Source of the DNA: Phyto melanocephala
Taxonomy: Eukaryota; Arthropoda; Insecta; Diptera; Rhinophoridae
Reading direction: 5' to 3'
Assembly (NCBI GenBank): GCA_941918925.1
Contig: OW799233.1
Location: 107,997,833 to 108,061,832 of the forward strand
DNA length: 64,000 bases
In this document: positions 32,640 to 43,679 of the stretch, piece after piece
How positions within the stretch are numbered: position 1 is the stretch's first letter
How the letters are laid out: each line of letters starts with the position of its first letter
Notes under the pieces: generated by a model
Databases searched by the model: none
What the model saw: only the letters and a program-made list of their open reading frames with translations
What the model was told of the DNA's origin: nothing
Made by a program: the position numbers and the translations under genes

Positions 32640-33400
32640 CGATATGCTAGTGAAATGTTTTCGTAAATTTAGTATTTAAATTAAAGTGGGCGTTAAAGTA
32701 GGCGTATCAATATAGTTTCTGCTAATAAATACAACTTAGGTATTTCAATATAGTCCTTTATTTTTCCAAAAAATTTGTCAATAGAGAAATTACATGAATT
32801 TAAGATAAACCGTTATATGGGAGATAGGCGTTAAAGTGGGCGTGTCACCTTAATTTGGCATACAATTTACACTAATTAGAAAGATATATGTAGCAAATTT
32901 CATCATCATACCTCTAATATTATCGGTTTTATGAGCTTTTATATTTTATTAACGGTAGATAACGTGATAAGTGGGCGTTGGAGTAGGCGTGTCAAAGTTA
33001 TTTCTACTAATGAATACAACTTAGGTATTTCAAAATAGTACTTTATTATTCCAAAATCTTTATTCATAGAGAAATTATATGAATTTGAGAAAAAGCATTA
33101 TATGGGACGTGGGCGTAAACGTAGGCGTGTCACCTTAATATTCTGGCATAGTTATGACATTGACGAGAAGGTTGTATGTAGCAAATCTTATCATCATACC
33201 TCTTATTTTGTCGGTTTTATGGGCTTTTAAATTTCATTAACGGTAGATAACGTGAAAAGTGGGCTAATGAATACCGCTAAGATATTTCAATATAGTCCTT
33301 TATTATTTCAAAATCTTTATGCATAGAGAAATTATATGAATTTTAGGTAAAACGTTATATGAGAGGTGGGCGTAAAAGTGGGCGTGTCCGTTACATCGAA
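32640..33400 (-). repeat. 288-bp array in HINE-A 31348-33881
   Basis: The TATTAACGGTAGATAACGTG landmark at 32947 and CATTAACGGTAGATAACGTG at 33235 are exactly 288 apart. Confidence 0.8.
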
Positions 33401-33915
33401 GCCTCTCACCAAAAAGCAAAGTGTGCAAAATTTCAGAATCATACATCTAATTTGGTCCGTTTTATTAGGTTTCAAATTTTATATATACCGAAAAATACAC
33501 TGCCCGGTATATATTTTCGTACATTTTGATCGATAACTGCTTTCCTAATGAATAGATTTAAGAAATTACTTAAATATTGTTTTGACTCGAGAAATATATA
33601 TTTGAAGTTTCATGACTGTACGTTAATGCGTTTGGACACAATTGCATTTTATTCGATGTTAGAAGGACACGGTTTTTTCGACCTACTCTTGCTTTACGAG
33701 CTATAACTCTCTTCTCGTGCTTTCAACAGACGGACAGACGGACGGACATAGGTAGATCGTCATATAATCAAACCCTGATTCAGAATATATATACTTTATG
33801 GGGTCTACCATGGATATTTCGGAGTGTTACAAACGGAATGACAAAATAAATATATACCCCCATTGGTGGCGGGTATAAAAAGGAGTTCAAAACATATACA
33901 TACATATTTAAATAA

Positions 33916-34309
33916 AGGGTCCGCCATCTAACGTTTTACGCTTAAACAACGCTGGGAAATATTGCGATATTACTTTGGCCGATTTTACCAAAACAATCAT
34001 CTTTTCAGTTGAAGCACAGAAAAACCGCACGCATACATTGAAAAGCCGATACACCCAAAACGAGTCACTGTTTGGTGCGGATTTTGGTCCAGAGGCATAA
34101 TTGGGCCATTTTGCTTCGAAAATGAGCTAGAATTGGCCGTAGTCAATGGCGATCGTTATCGGGCCATGCTGAAAGAATTTTGGTTCACAAAAATTGAAGA
34201 GGAGGATATTGGTAACATTTGGCTTCAACAGGACGGTGCTACGTGCCACTCAGCCGAAGCTACACTTTTTTTATAGCATTTAAAAAAAAAAATTATTTGG
34301 TGGACCCTT
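33916..34309 (+). mobile_element. mariner deletion derivative with terminal repeats
   Basis: The ends AAGGGTCCGCCATCTA and, inverted, AAGGGTCCACCAAATA match. The 394-bp body is one collapsed transposase relic. A TA lies just before the left end; on the right the flank reads TTAAGC, so the target duplication is unresolved. Confidence 0.8.
33962..34276 (+). pseudogene. mariner transposase catalytic fragment
   Basis: One frame reads KYCDITLADFTKTIIFSVEA, then PHAYIEKPIHPKRVTVWCGF, WSRGIIGPFCFENELELAVV, NGDRYRAMLKEFWFTKIEEE and DIGNIWLQQDGATCHSAEAT before TAG at 34274-34276. This is the DDE region of an insect mariner-type transposase. The first catalytic Asp of IIFSDEAHF is Val (FSVEA), and about 20 residues between it and NPHAY are deleted in frame. 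The second Asp (QQDGATCH) is intact. Everything after SAEATL, including the third acidic residue, is missing. It is better preserved than the fossil at 9552-9905 and is a different lineage from the HINE-A relics by terminal repeat. Confidence 0.85.
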
Positions 34310-35649
34310 AAGCTTTGTCCTTTTTTGCGTGATATATCTTTAGTATTGTAATTCCTTAGAATCATAGTCCTTTCATATGTTTAGTATTGAAAAAATTTTT
34401 TTTTTGTTTTTTTTTTAACTCGATGGATAAGAGTGTAGCTATATCACATGTAGTTAATTATTTTACTAATTTAACGCTCGTATCTTTATATTTCAACCTA
34501 AATTTAAATAATTTATTACCTTAAAGCTTATTAACTCAAATCCAATATAACAAAACGATAGATTCCCCCCACCCTCAGTAGTGTGTATATTTAAGGCTTT
34601 TATATATATAAGTGGCAACTAATTCTGGTTATTATTACCTTATTTAAAATACTAATGCCTTCAATTTGTTGTAACAAAATACATTTTATACAAGAAAAGC
34701 AAATAAAGGACATACATGACAACGAAATCACTAAAAATACAATATACATTTATATCAACTCGTAAACGTGACTGTCATACGATATCAATACAATAATGCT
34801 CATCCACATTCTCTCCATAGCAATCATCGCCGCCGGCAGTAAGTCAGTCATCTAGTCATTTTTATCTATTTAAGTCACACCACCCAACACACATACGGCT
34901 ACAAAGAAATCAAGTTTAAAAACCAGAAAATATATAAAACGTCAACACATACATAAAATGTATTAAACTGTGTTCGTATATATTTTAGTGTATGTGTTTG
35001 GCTTAAGATGTGCGTAGGTGTATTTTAAATCTAATTCCCAATAAAATTGACCATCAAATTGCAAGAGGCCTTATGAAAAATTAAAACTATCATTGTCATT
35101 TGCCCTTTTGTAGCCATAATAAGAAATTTGATTAGTAGCACGTGTGTTGGTTTTTATTGCCTAAATATTTCCTTAGTTTTTCTTTATCCCCCATTTTTAT
35201 GAGCACTTTTCTTACTCTGTCTCCTGAGCTCACTTCGCTGAATGTCAAATTATTTAAAGAGACTTTTAGACGCATTTCAAGTGAAAAGAAAGACGTGGTA
35301 ATTGAAAGAAATGATTTTTTTCTTTTACAATTGCAGCATAAGCAAGATGACTTTAAAAATTTTAAACTTTTTCTTTCACTTATAGTAGATTTAAAATGTT
35401 TACAAAAAGTTGTTTCATATGTTGTATCTACTGAAGAACAATTACGTTACATTCCATATTTACAGATAATATTAAATTTGTTTTTGTTCAAAAATATATC
35501 CTTTTGTTAATAGAGAGGTATAGTAAAAATATATATGTGTGTGAACGTTCCCTGAACAAAAAAAAATGCATAAATTAAATGACATCCGTTAGTTGCACAA
35601 TAACTAGAGAATACTTGAAGGAATATAACTAAATGTTTCCTTAGGTTGT
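34310..35649. other. noncoding stretch
   Basis: No gene recognised. A 122-codon frame at 35142-35510 has no recognisable domain and AT-driven composition. Confidence 0.4.
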
Positions 35650-36345
35650 TAATATTGGCACCTGTGGTGCCAAAAGTATATATAGCTTTGTCATTCCGTT
35701 TGTAATTTTTGAAAGCTTATGAATTGAGGAGTCGATTAAGCCCAGACCGTCTGTCCGTCTGCCCATTTATCCGTGTGCTGGTTGAAATCAACTTATAGAA
35801 GCAACTATACGTTCCTCAGATCTGAGTATGGTATCAATCTTTTGGATATATCCGGGAATGAATCGCTATTTAAATTCAGCACAATCGCCCCATAACTTTT
35901 TGAGATATGAGCAAAAAATCACGACCACCTCGTTTTTTTTGCACAATTACAAAAACAACATACATATATACTGGTTAGAGTAAACGTGGCATCGAATCCC
36001 AGCTGAGCCAAAAAAGAAAATTTTTTTATTTTATTTTATATATTATTTATGTTTTTATTATTTTTTAAAATTTTTTTTTTAATTTTTAAAAAAATTTGTT
36101 TTTAAATTTTTTTTATTGTTTTTTTTTGTTTTTAATACATTTTTTTTTTATTTTTTTTTTGTAATTTTTTTCTTTTTTTAAACATACGTAAACTTAATTT
36201 ATAATGCTGCAATTGGATGTTTTGTATATGTTTGTACGTATTTCATATGAGATGAATAGTGATACAAACAATTGTTATTGCAATGACTACACGTTGTGAA
36301 GGGTATATAAGATTCGGCACGGACGAATATAGCACTCTTAGTTGT
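35650..36345 (+). mobile_element. HINE-B element
   Basis: The 5' end is decayed (GGCACCTGTGGTGCC). CTTTGTCATTCCGTTTGTAA is present, with a GTCY array at 35749-35772. The tRNA-like module is at 35971-36010, followed by a T-rich homopolymer tract to about 36180. The 3' sub-terminal GTGAAGGGTATATAAG, hairpin GATTCGGC-acg-GACGAAT and tail end at 36345. Confidence 0.8.
35971..36010 (+). other. tRNA-promoter-like module
   Basis: CTGGTTAGAGTAAACG resembles a tRNA D-arm; GGCATCGAATCCCAGC resembles the T-arm (pol III B box GGTTCRANTCC). On the opposite strand TGGCTCAGCTGG fits the A-box consensus TRGCNNAGYNGG at every position. Spacing is far shorter than in a tRNA. Confidence 0.45.
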
Positions 36346-36640
36346 TTTCTAATTGATTTTTAAACAAGCTAAAGACACCACAATACAAATTGTATCCTCG
36401 AAAATTATTTCTCAGCAAAAACTGACAAATCCGTTTAAAATTAACAGAGATATAAGCAAAAACATATAAATTCTTCGGTGTTTTTCCTTAAAATTTACAA
36501 ACAGAAATACATGATATCGGTATTAAAAGAAACCCTTTGCTATCAAATTATAACACTCTATAAAAAGTTTAAGATCCAAAATGGACGCCACTACAAAATT
36601 CCCTAACAATTAATTTATATGTGACTCGAATCTAGTAATT

Positions 36641-37455
36641 AACAAGTAAGAGTGCTAAATTCGGCCGTGCCGAATCTTATATACCCTTCACAACGTGTAG
36701 GGTAATAATTTTATCATATGAAATACGTACATACATATAAAAATATCCCATTGTAAAATTATAAATTTCATATATATGTTAAAAAAAATATAAAAAAAGA
36801 ATTTAAAAATAAATAAAAAGAAAATAAATAAAAAAAAATACAAAAAGATATAAAAAAAATTAAAAAAATAATAAAAATATAAGTAATAAATATAAAAAAA
36901 AAATAAAAAAAATTATATTAAAAAAAATTTAAAAAAATGAAAAAAAATTAGAAAAATATATAAAAAAAAAAATAAAAAATAAATTAAAAAATAATAAAAA
37001 TATAAATAATATATAAAATTTAATATAAAAAAATTTTTAAAAAATTTTGTTTTTGGCTCAGCTGGGGTTCGATGCCAAGTTTATTCTAACCAGTATACCA
37101 CGTTTGTATGTATATTGGTGTTGTATGTTGTTGTTGTGTTACAGAAAACCGAGGTGGCCGTCAGTTTTTGCTCATATCTCAGTTGTTTATGTACTGATGT
37201 TTCTGATTTTTAATACCGATGTACTCCCTTCTCTGATATTTTAATACGTCGCCCGGGTCCAGGCGATGCCGGGAGGCTTCAAAAAGTTGATTTCAAACGG
37301 ACAAACTGACAGACTGACAGAGCTTAATCGACTCCCCTATTTATAAGCTTTCAGAAAATATATACATTATGGGGTCGGAAATTAAAATTGTAAAACTTTC
37401 ACACGGAATGACAAGCCTATCTATACCGTTTTTCACTGTGTGAAGGGTATAAAAA
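36641..37455 (-). mobile_element. HINE-B element, nested
   Basis: The 3' tail and hairpin ATTCGGCCGTGCCGAAT are at 36641-36672, with an A/T tract at 36777-37045. The tRNA-like module is at 37054-37093, then a weak GTCY array (about 37296-37320) and the 5' hairpin at 37423-37450. Confidence 0.8.
37054..37093 (-). other. tRNA-promoter-like module
   Basis: Plus strand reads TGGCTCAGCTGGGGTTCGAT, which matches the A-box consensus and continues to ATTCTAACCAG. Confidence 0.45.
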
Positions 37456-37640
37456 TATACTGACTTTAACCTCCTCAATATTGGCATCAAACGAAAGGTC
37501 TTTGCCAGTGGATAAGACTATACAATGAAAAAGTTAAAATCCAAATCCTAAAACAAAAAGACAGACATTTTTTTAACTTCATTAATATGGATATTAAATA
37601 TAAGGGCATGACTAGTAGAACATCATGCAGAAAAAAATTT

Positions 37641-38144
37641 AATCAATATATGTTCAAAGAAGCGCTTGTCTGAAATTGATTACATTCTCTGTAAATATTT
37701 TTATTGTTTTCGTAAATGTTGTGCTTAAATCTTGTTTAAATCAAAATTATAACTAAATTATAACTAAAAACGGAAAAAAACTGCTTAAGTCGACATAATC
37801 GAAAATTCCGTAATTCAAGCCTATTCAGAAAAAAAAATATCAATTTCAATTACGAAATTTATACTATTAATTAACATTTAATTTGATTTTGCTCTAATCA
37901 CCAAAATGATATTATAATTGAATGAAAATTAATATTTTTAATTGAAAATATATTGCAAAAAATATCAATTAAAACGGTATTAAAAAATTAATTAAATTGC
38001 AAGAATTTTCAAAAATATTTGTAATTAAATCAATCACGCCGGTAATTGAAATAAAGTGTTTATTGTTTCAATAATATAAATTTTTTAACCTGTTATTAAT
38101 AAAAGAACCTGGTAAGAAAGTAATTTTTTTTTAAATTTTTATAT
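37641..38144. other. AT-rich gap holding a dispersed repeat
   Basis: No gene. Most of 37820-38060 is the second, inverted copy of the AT-rich repeat seen at 745-955. Confidence 0.5.
37820..38060 (-). repeat. AT-rich dispersed repeat, copy 2
   Basis: Reverse complement of 745-955 with the same landmark order. TTTCAATTAC occurs inverted near both edges, hinting at terminal repeats. Confidence 0.5.
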
Positions 38145-38952
38145 TTATACCCTTCACACAGTGAAAAAGGGTATATATAGGTTTGTCATTCCGTGTGAAA
38201 TTTCTACAATTTTCATTTCCGACCCCATAAAGTATGTATTTTCTGAAAGCTTATGAATAGGGGAGTCGATTAAGCTATGTCCGTCTGTCCGTCTGTCCGT
38301 GTGTATGTTGAAATCAACTTTTTGAAGCCCCCCGATATCGCCTGGACCCGGGTGGGGTATTAAAATATCAGAAATATTCGGGAGTATTCGGTATTGAAAA
38401 TCAGAAACATCGGTACATAAACAACTGAGATATGAGCAAAAAACTACGACCACCTCGATTTTTTTTTCACAAAAACAACATTACAACAACAACATACATA
38501 CATACAAACATGTATACTGGTTAGAGTAAACGTGGCATCGAATCCCAGCTGAGCCAAAAAAATTTTTTTTTTATTTTTTTTTATTTTTTTTTTCTAATTT
38601 TTTATTTTTTTTATTTTTTATTTTATATATTATTTATTTTTATTATTTTATTTTTTTTTAATTATTTTTTTTTTAATTTTTTTTTTTGTTTAATATTTTT
38701 TATTTATATTGATTTTTTTTTTAATTTTTTTTCTTAAATTTTTTTTTTTAAATTTTTTTTTTTTTTTTTCAACATACATACGTAAATTTATAATTTTACA
38801 ATGGGATGTTTTTATATATGTATGTTTTTTATGTATGTATGTACGTATTTCATATGAGATGAATGGTGATACAAACTACTGTTATTGCATGACTACACAT
38901 TGTGAAGGGTATATAAGATTCGGCACGGCCGAATATAGCACTCTTACTTGTT
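38145..38952 (+). mobile_element. HINE-B element, well preserved
   Basis: The 5' end is TTATACCCTTCACACAGTGA...GGGTATA; the GTCY array is at 38280-38300. Three or four CATA units lie near 38493, then the tRNA-like module at 38518-38556 and a long T tract to 38770. The 3' GTGAAGGGTATATAAG, perfect hairpin GATTCGGC-acg-GCCGAAT and CTTACTTGTT end at 38952. Confidence 0.85.
38518..38556 (+). other. tRNA-promoter-like module
   Basis: TGGTTAGAGTAAACG and GGCATCGAATCCCAGC, identical in layout to 35971-36010. Confidence 0.45.
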
Positions 38953-39965
38953 ATTTTAAAAGTTTGAGATGTCAAAAAAAAGGAACAAAAATTTTGAAAA
39001 ATTAAAGAAAATTTATTGTAAAATTTCAAATGTCCTTGACTTTAGTACAACCATCATATTAAAATAACGACTAAAAATACCAATATGTAAGTGGTAGTCA
39101 TTTTTAAGAAATTCTACTCAAGCAATGGTATTTCTTAACGAAAATTATTTACAAATTCGAATAAGAAACAATGAGCGCCCAATTATTAATTTGCCAATAG
39201 AAATACTCATACAAGAATAATTTGCAGTTATTAAAAGGAGACACAAAAAAAATTAAAACCAATACAGCACACAGCATGTGCTCGAACACTCATGTGTCGC
39301 TCATTGGAAACCAGTTGCCATAAAAATTGATTTTAGTAAGACATTTAATACCTCAACCACTACTGTTTGCTATCGTACTGTGTGTGACTTCAACTAACGG
39401 TTATGTTTGCTGGCTGGAAGCGTTGGCTGCGGCAAAAACATCTACAAAACACTTGGTCTATACACAAGTGCATATGGGTGTATGTGAGCCTTAACGTGTG
39501 CGCGTTTCTGTGTTTGTGCTAAAACGTGTTAAATTGCTGTCAAATCACGTTTATCGAATTATTTAATTAATAACAGGTGTGTGCCACTAATATACTATTT
39601 ACGTTTCTGTGGTTTTTGAAGTATTGCCAACATATATATTAAGTTTTTACTCATGCCCAAACAAATATTGTGTGATTATTTTATAATAATAGCCATTTGT
39701 GGACTTACGCTGCATTCGAATAGAATTTGATTTATGTACCAAGTATACATATTGACACTTAAGAAAGAGAGTTAAATTGAAGTGCACAATTCAAAAATAT
39801 TTGAAAAATATTTCTCTTAATCGTATTATATATTAAATTATTATTAAATTAAATGCCTAAATTTTTTCAGCAAAATGAGTTGTAATGATTTTATGTTGTT
39901 GAATTTAAGTATAGCAGGGATATATTTATAATTAATTTTGCACTTTTTATTTTGTTAGCAAAATT
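38953..39965. other. noncoding stretch, relatively GC-richer
   Basis: No gene recognised. 39280-39540 is less AT-rich than its surroundings and repeat-free by eye, so it may be unique host sequence. Confidence 0.4.
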
Positions 39966-41603
39966 GAACAAGTCAGAGCATTATATTCGGCTGATTTATT
40001 ATTTTGTTAATACCTGTGATTATGGACGTAAGTAGAACATTTTGGGAGTTCCATATTCTCCCCCCAATAATTCAATAAATTACCTGTTTACATTTCAAAT
40101 ACATATCAAATTGACTCAGTTTAAGGTTTTGTAGAAAAAAATTATTTAGGAAGTGGGAGTTAAAGTAAACTTGCGAAACTTATTTCTGCTAATGAAGTCA
40201 ACATATATATTGCAATATATAGTCGCATATTCTCCCATCGAGAAATTATATGAATTTAATAAAAAGCGTTATAAAGCAGGTGAGTGTTAAAGTGGGCGTA
40301 GCACTTATATTTTCAGTTGTAAGAATAATAATACCAATAACCTACATTTTCAAGTTCTGTCGGTACAAAAGACACTATACGAGATATGGTAGGTAAGTAA
40401 AACAGGCAGCTGTTGTGCAGCTCACTTGGGTTCATCATATTGTTCTCTTTATGATACCTGTATGAGAAGAGAATAGGAAAGAAACATAATAAAAGAATGT
40501 TAAATTATAAAATTTTGAAAGAGAATGGGGAGAGAAAATATAGCGAAAGTGAAGAGTAAAAAAAAAAAGTGAGAAGAGAAGAGGAAATATAAGAGAAATG
40601 GAGTCGTATTCCGGTTCGTCAGCCGTTCCATGAGAAACCAGACCTAAGCGTCCCTAATTTCCCAATCCCGGGCCAGTCTAGGGAACAACCCATACTGCTT
40701 TGAGAAGGTCTAAATTCTAGCGGGACTCATTGTCGCCATCTCCGATAGTCCATGTAGTATGCAGGTCTCGAAAATAGTCCTTCGTGTGTCCTTTAGCGCT
40801 GGACAGAGACACAGGAAATGATATATGGTGTCTTTCTCCGCTTCGTCTAGACAGCTTCTACGGAAGTCATTTTAGGGTATACCCATTCTCCTAGCATGAT
40901 TGCCAAAACTGCAGTGACCAGTCAGCGTAGCCCCAATGTGTCTCAGCCGCTTCGTGTCAAAACTCAGAGGACTCATTCTAGGCCATGTCATCCTCTCAAT
41001 ATTATACCCATCTCGTCTATATGAATCTTGCAAGCAGAGAGAGGTATATCATCGCAGTGATCGATCTCTCGATCACTAAGTGATGCACCGCTCTCAGCGA
41101 GATCATCCCCTATGCAGTTACCATCGCTTGTCCCATGGTACGAGGTAAATTTTCGTACAATTCGATCTAAACCTCCTTTTTGTAATGTACGGGAAATATG
41201 CTAACCGAAGAAATATACCTGTGAAGTTTTATCACTCTCCGACATTGCATTAAGACGCAATCGCATTTTATTCGATGTACAAAAGAAATCTTTTCATGGC
41301 CTAGTCTTGCACTTAAAGTTATAACTCTCTTTCTAATAAGTCGATTTAAACTATTTGTAACATCAAACAATTATGTTGTACGGCAAATTTCACCGCCCTT
41401 GCTTCTCTGATCAAGCTTTATCGTGTTTTCAAAGGACGGACAGACAGATGGACGGATATAGCTAGATTGTTCTAAAAAGAAACCAGAACTAAGAAAATAT
41501 ACACTTTATTGGGTCTAGAATTAATGTTTCGATATATTACAAATGGAATGGCTAAATAAATATATAAATATATATTTTTTTATTTTTGGTGGTGGGTATA
41601 AAA
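39966..41603 (-). mobile_element. degenerate HINE-A split by a non-LTR retrotransposon
   Basis: The tail AACAAGTCAGAGCATTATAT with a half-lost hairpin is at 39967. Decayed 288-type sequence runs to about 40387. The HINE-A 5' block resumes at AAATTTTCGTACAATTCGAT (41147), followed by a GTCY array at 41436-41456 and the GGTGGTGGGTATAAAA end. Confidence 0.7.
40388..41143 (-). pseudogene. non-LTR retrotransposon ORF2 end: RNase H and zinc knuckle
   Basis: One minus frame reads from the end of an RNase H domain (GTSDGNCIGDDLAESGASL) through RMTWPRMSPLSFDTKRLRHI and LTGHCSFGNHARRMGIP to a zinc-knuckle region, RRSCLDEAEKDTIYHFLCLC. It has only a TAA inside GIP*NDF and a TAG later. The last piece, NPSELHNSCLFYLPT near 40390-40445, is the likely ORF terminus. 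The layout matches ORF2 tails of LOA/R1-like non-LTR elements, where RNase H follows reverse transcriptase. The first knuckle Cys is Arg (RRSC for CRSC). The 5' portion was never copied, consistent with 5' truncation. The flanks are HINE-A, so it inserted after that element. Confidence 0.8.
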
Positions 41604-42157
41604 GATCTGAAAATAAATGGTGTTAATTCTTATCAGAAAATAATTAGGAACCGAGCAAGAGCCTTCTTTAAAATCTAGCACCTGGCAAGAAATCCTACAA
41701 TTCTGGGAGTACTTTGTTTAAGATTCATGCCAATTAGCACTTCCTATCGTCATAAATAATTGTCAGAGTCTTTCATCAGTCTAAAATAATAAACGTGAAA
41801 ATCGCTTTAAATATTTAATTTGATAGCATGACAACCAGCTTGCCTTGAGTCCTATGTTTTAATCTAAGTTTACCTATATGTCGCTCAAATATCTCCTTAA
41901 AATATAAACAATTATTTTATAAAAAAAATATTTAACAAAATATCTTCTCGTTTTATTAATTCTGTCATATTAAATTCAAAACTCCCGATTCGTATTACTC
42001 TCAATATAAACTCCACACACGTCTGAACCAAAAAATAAAGAAATTTTGTTTCATAATGACATCTTTTACGTAATCATAGATTTAATAATTAAATTAAATT
42101 GTTGTTATTGTGTAAAAAATCGTTTGCTTTTTTTTTTGTTTTTCTACCCCATTCTTT
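41604..42157. other. noncoding stretch
   Basis: Nothing recognised. Confidence 0.45.
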
Positions 42158-42892
42158 ATTATACCCTTCACCTGTGGTGCACAAGGGTATATATAGCTTT
42201 GTCATTCCGTTTGTAATTTCTACAATTTTCATTTCCGACCCTATAAAGTATATATTTTCTGAAAGCCTATGAATAGAGGAGGCGATTAAGCCCTGACCGT
42301 CTGTCCGTCTGTCCGTGTGTTGGTTGAAATCAACTTTTAGAAGCAACTATATGCTCCTCAGATCTGTATATGGTATCAATCTCTTGGAAATATCCAGGAA
42401 TGAATCGCTATTGAAATTCAGCACAATCGCCTTATAACTTTCTGAGATATGAGCAAAAAACCACGACCACCTCGTTTTTTTTTTACAATTACAACAACAA
42501 CATACATACATACAAACATGTTAAAAACATACCAAACAAAAAAAATTACAAAAAAAAAATATTAAAAATTAGAAAAAATAATAAAAAAAAACTAAAAAAA
42601 AAAAATTAAAAAAAAATTAAAAAAAATTTTTTTAAAATTTTTCAAAAAAAAATTTTTTAAAAAATTTAAGAAAAATATAAAAAAAAAATAAGAAAATATA
42701 AATAATATATTAAAAAAAATAAAATAAAGTTTTTTTGGCTCAGCTGGGATTCGATGCCACATTTATTCTAACGTGTACGTATGCACGTATTTTATATGAG
42801 ATGAATGGTGATACAAACAATTGTTATTGCATGACTACACATTGTGAAGGGTATATAAGATTCGGCACGGCCGAATATAGCACTGTTACTTG
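42158..42892 (+). mobile_element. HINE-B element
   Basis: The 5' hairpin is TTATACCCTTCACCTGTGG...GGGTATA, with GACCCTATAAAGTATATATT (the strongest DINE-1 resemblance) and a GTCY array at 42299-42318. CATA units lie near 42500, then an A/T tract at 42536-42730 and the inverted tRNA-like module at 42736-42771. The perfect 3' hairpin and tail end at 42892. Here the module follows the A/T tract in the opposite orientation, so the interior has been inverted or rebuilt. Confidence 0.8.
42736..42771 (-). other. tRNA-promoter-like module, inverted within its HINE
   Basis: TGGCTCAGCTGGGATTCGAT on the plus strand, opposite in orientation to the module in the similarly oriented elements at 35650 and 38145. 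Confidence 0.45.
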
Positions 42893-43679
42893 TGTTTTTC
42901 TTATTCTTATCCGAAAAACAGAACTCAAGGTAAAAGTTATTTATATTTTAATATTTGTTTTAAATAACTTTATGTTAATTTCTTGCCAACTGCTTTCGTT
43001 TTATTTTAAAATGCTAAAAAAAATAAGAACAAAAAAACTACTATAAAAGTATCCATATAAATTATAAACAAATATACGAACGCGTATAACCTACACACAC
43101 ATTAATTGGTACAAGTGTAATTTCAAAGTCTATGTTAAGTGCCTTTACTACCATCAGGTACATTTACTACCTCTTATACATACATACGATTGTTATTATT
43201 ATTTTTTGTTTTAACGTATTTTGGCTAAAATACTGTTTGTTTAACTGTTGTGGCTGTAGTTGCTTTACATGCGAACCAAGGTATACACAGCACTTGAAGT
43301 TGAATAAAAAAATCAAAAAAATAAAAATAAAAAAACAAAGAACCAGTGAGGGATTTTAACCTTGTATGTTGAGGTATAAATATCATCATGTAACTGGGTC
43401 AGTAAAACACTTCATATTCACGTTCTTTAAAATGTCTCGTATAAATTTTAAGGAGGTGAATACGAGCATGAACCTGCTACATATGTTCGTTTATCGCATT
43501 GTGGTATTCATATTTATAATGCGCGTAGTAAGTAGAATGTGTTCTTTTCTTAAAAATTTATACAAATATGGCGAGTTTCATATAAATGTTAAATTTTATG
43601 CATTTCTTCTGAACACGCTCTATGCAATGTATCATCCAATTATTGTAGTGATGAATACATTAGGCTAGATTACCGACAA
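42893..43679. other. noncoding stretch
   Basis: No gene recognised; the short open frames here have no family features. Confidence 0.4.

Larger units (their letters stand above)
31348..33881 (-). mobile_element. HINE-A element, most complete reference copy
   Basis: The 3' tail and ATTCGGC-tgt-GCCGAAT hairpin are at 31348-31385, the mariner relic with both terminal repeats at 31490-32632, the 288-bp array at 32640-33400, the GTCY array at 33728-33749 and the 5' hairpin at 33856-33876. This copy shows the uninterrupted junction that proves nesting at 1019-6647. Confidence 0.8.
36370..37640 (+). mobile_element. older HINE-C remnant split by a HINE-B
   Basis: AACTGACAAATCCGTTTAAA through GACTCGAATCTAGTAATT (left of 36641) and AACCTCCTCAATATTGGCAT onward (right of 37455) match consecutive sequence in 58640-58990. 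The younger HINE-B at 36641-37455 therefore lies inside it. Confidence 0.65.

Noticed and set aside
35142..35510. 122-codon frame
   Set aside because: No domain, Leu/Phe/Ile-rich composition expected from AT-rich DNA, and no splice or promoter support.
35971..36010. A true tRNA gene
   Set aside because: No acceptor stem, no anticodon arm, and the A-box to B-box distance is far too short.
38709..39005. 98-codon Phe-rich frame
   Set aside because: It is the T tract plus the conserved 3' end of a HINE-B. The same RISYEMNGDTN-type reading recurs in other copies because the DNA repeat is conserved, not because of coding.
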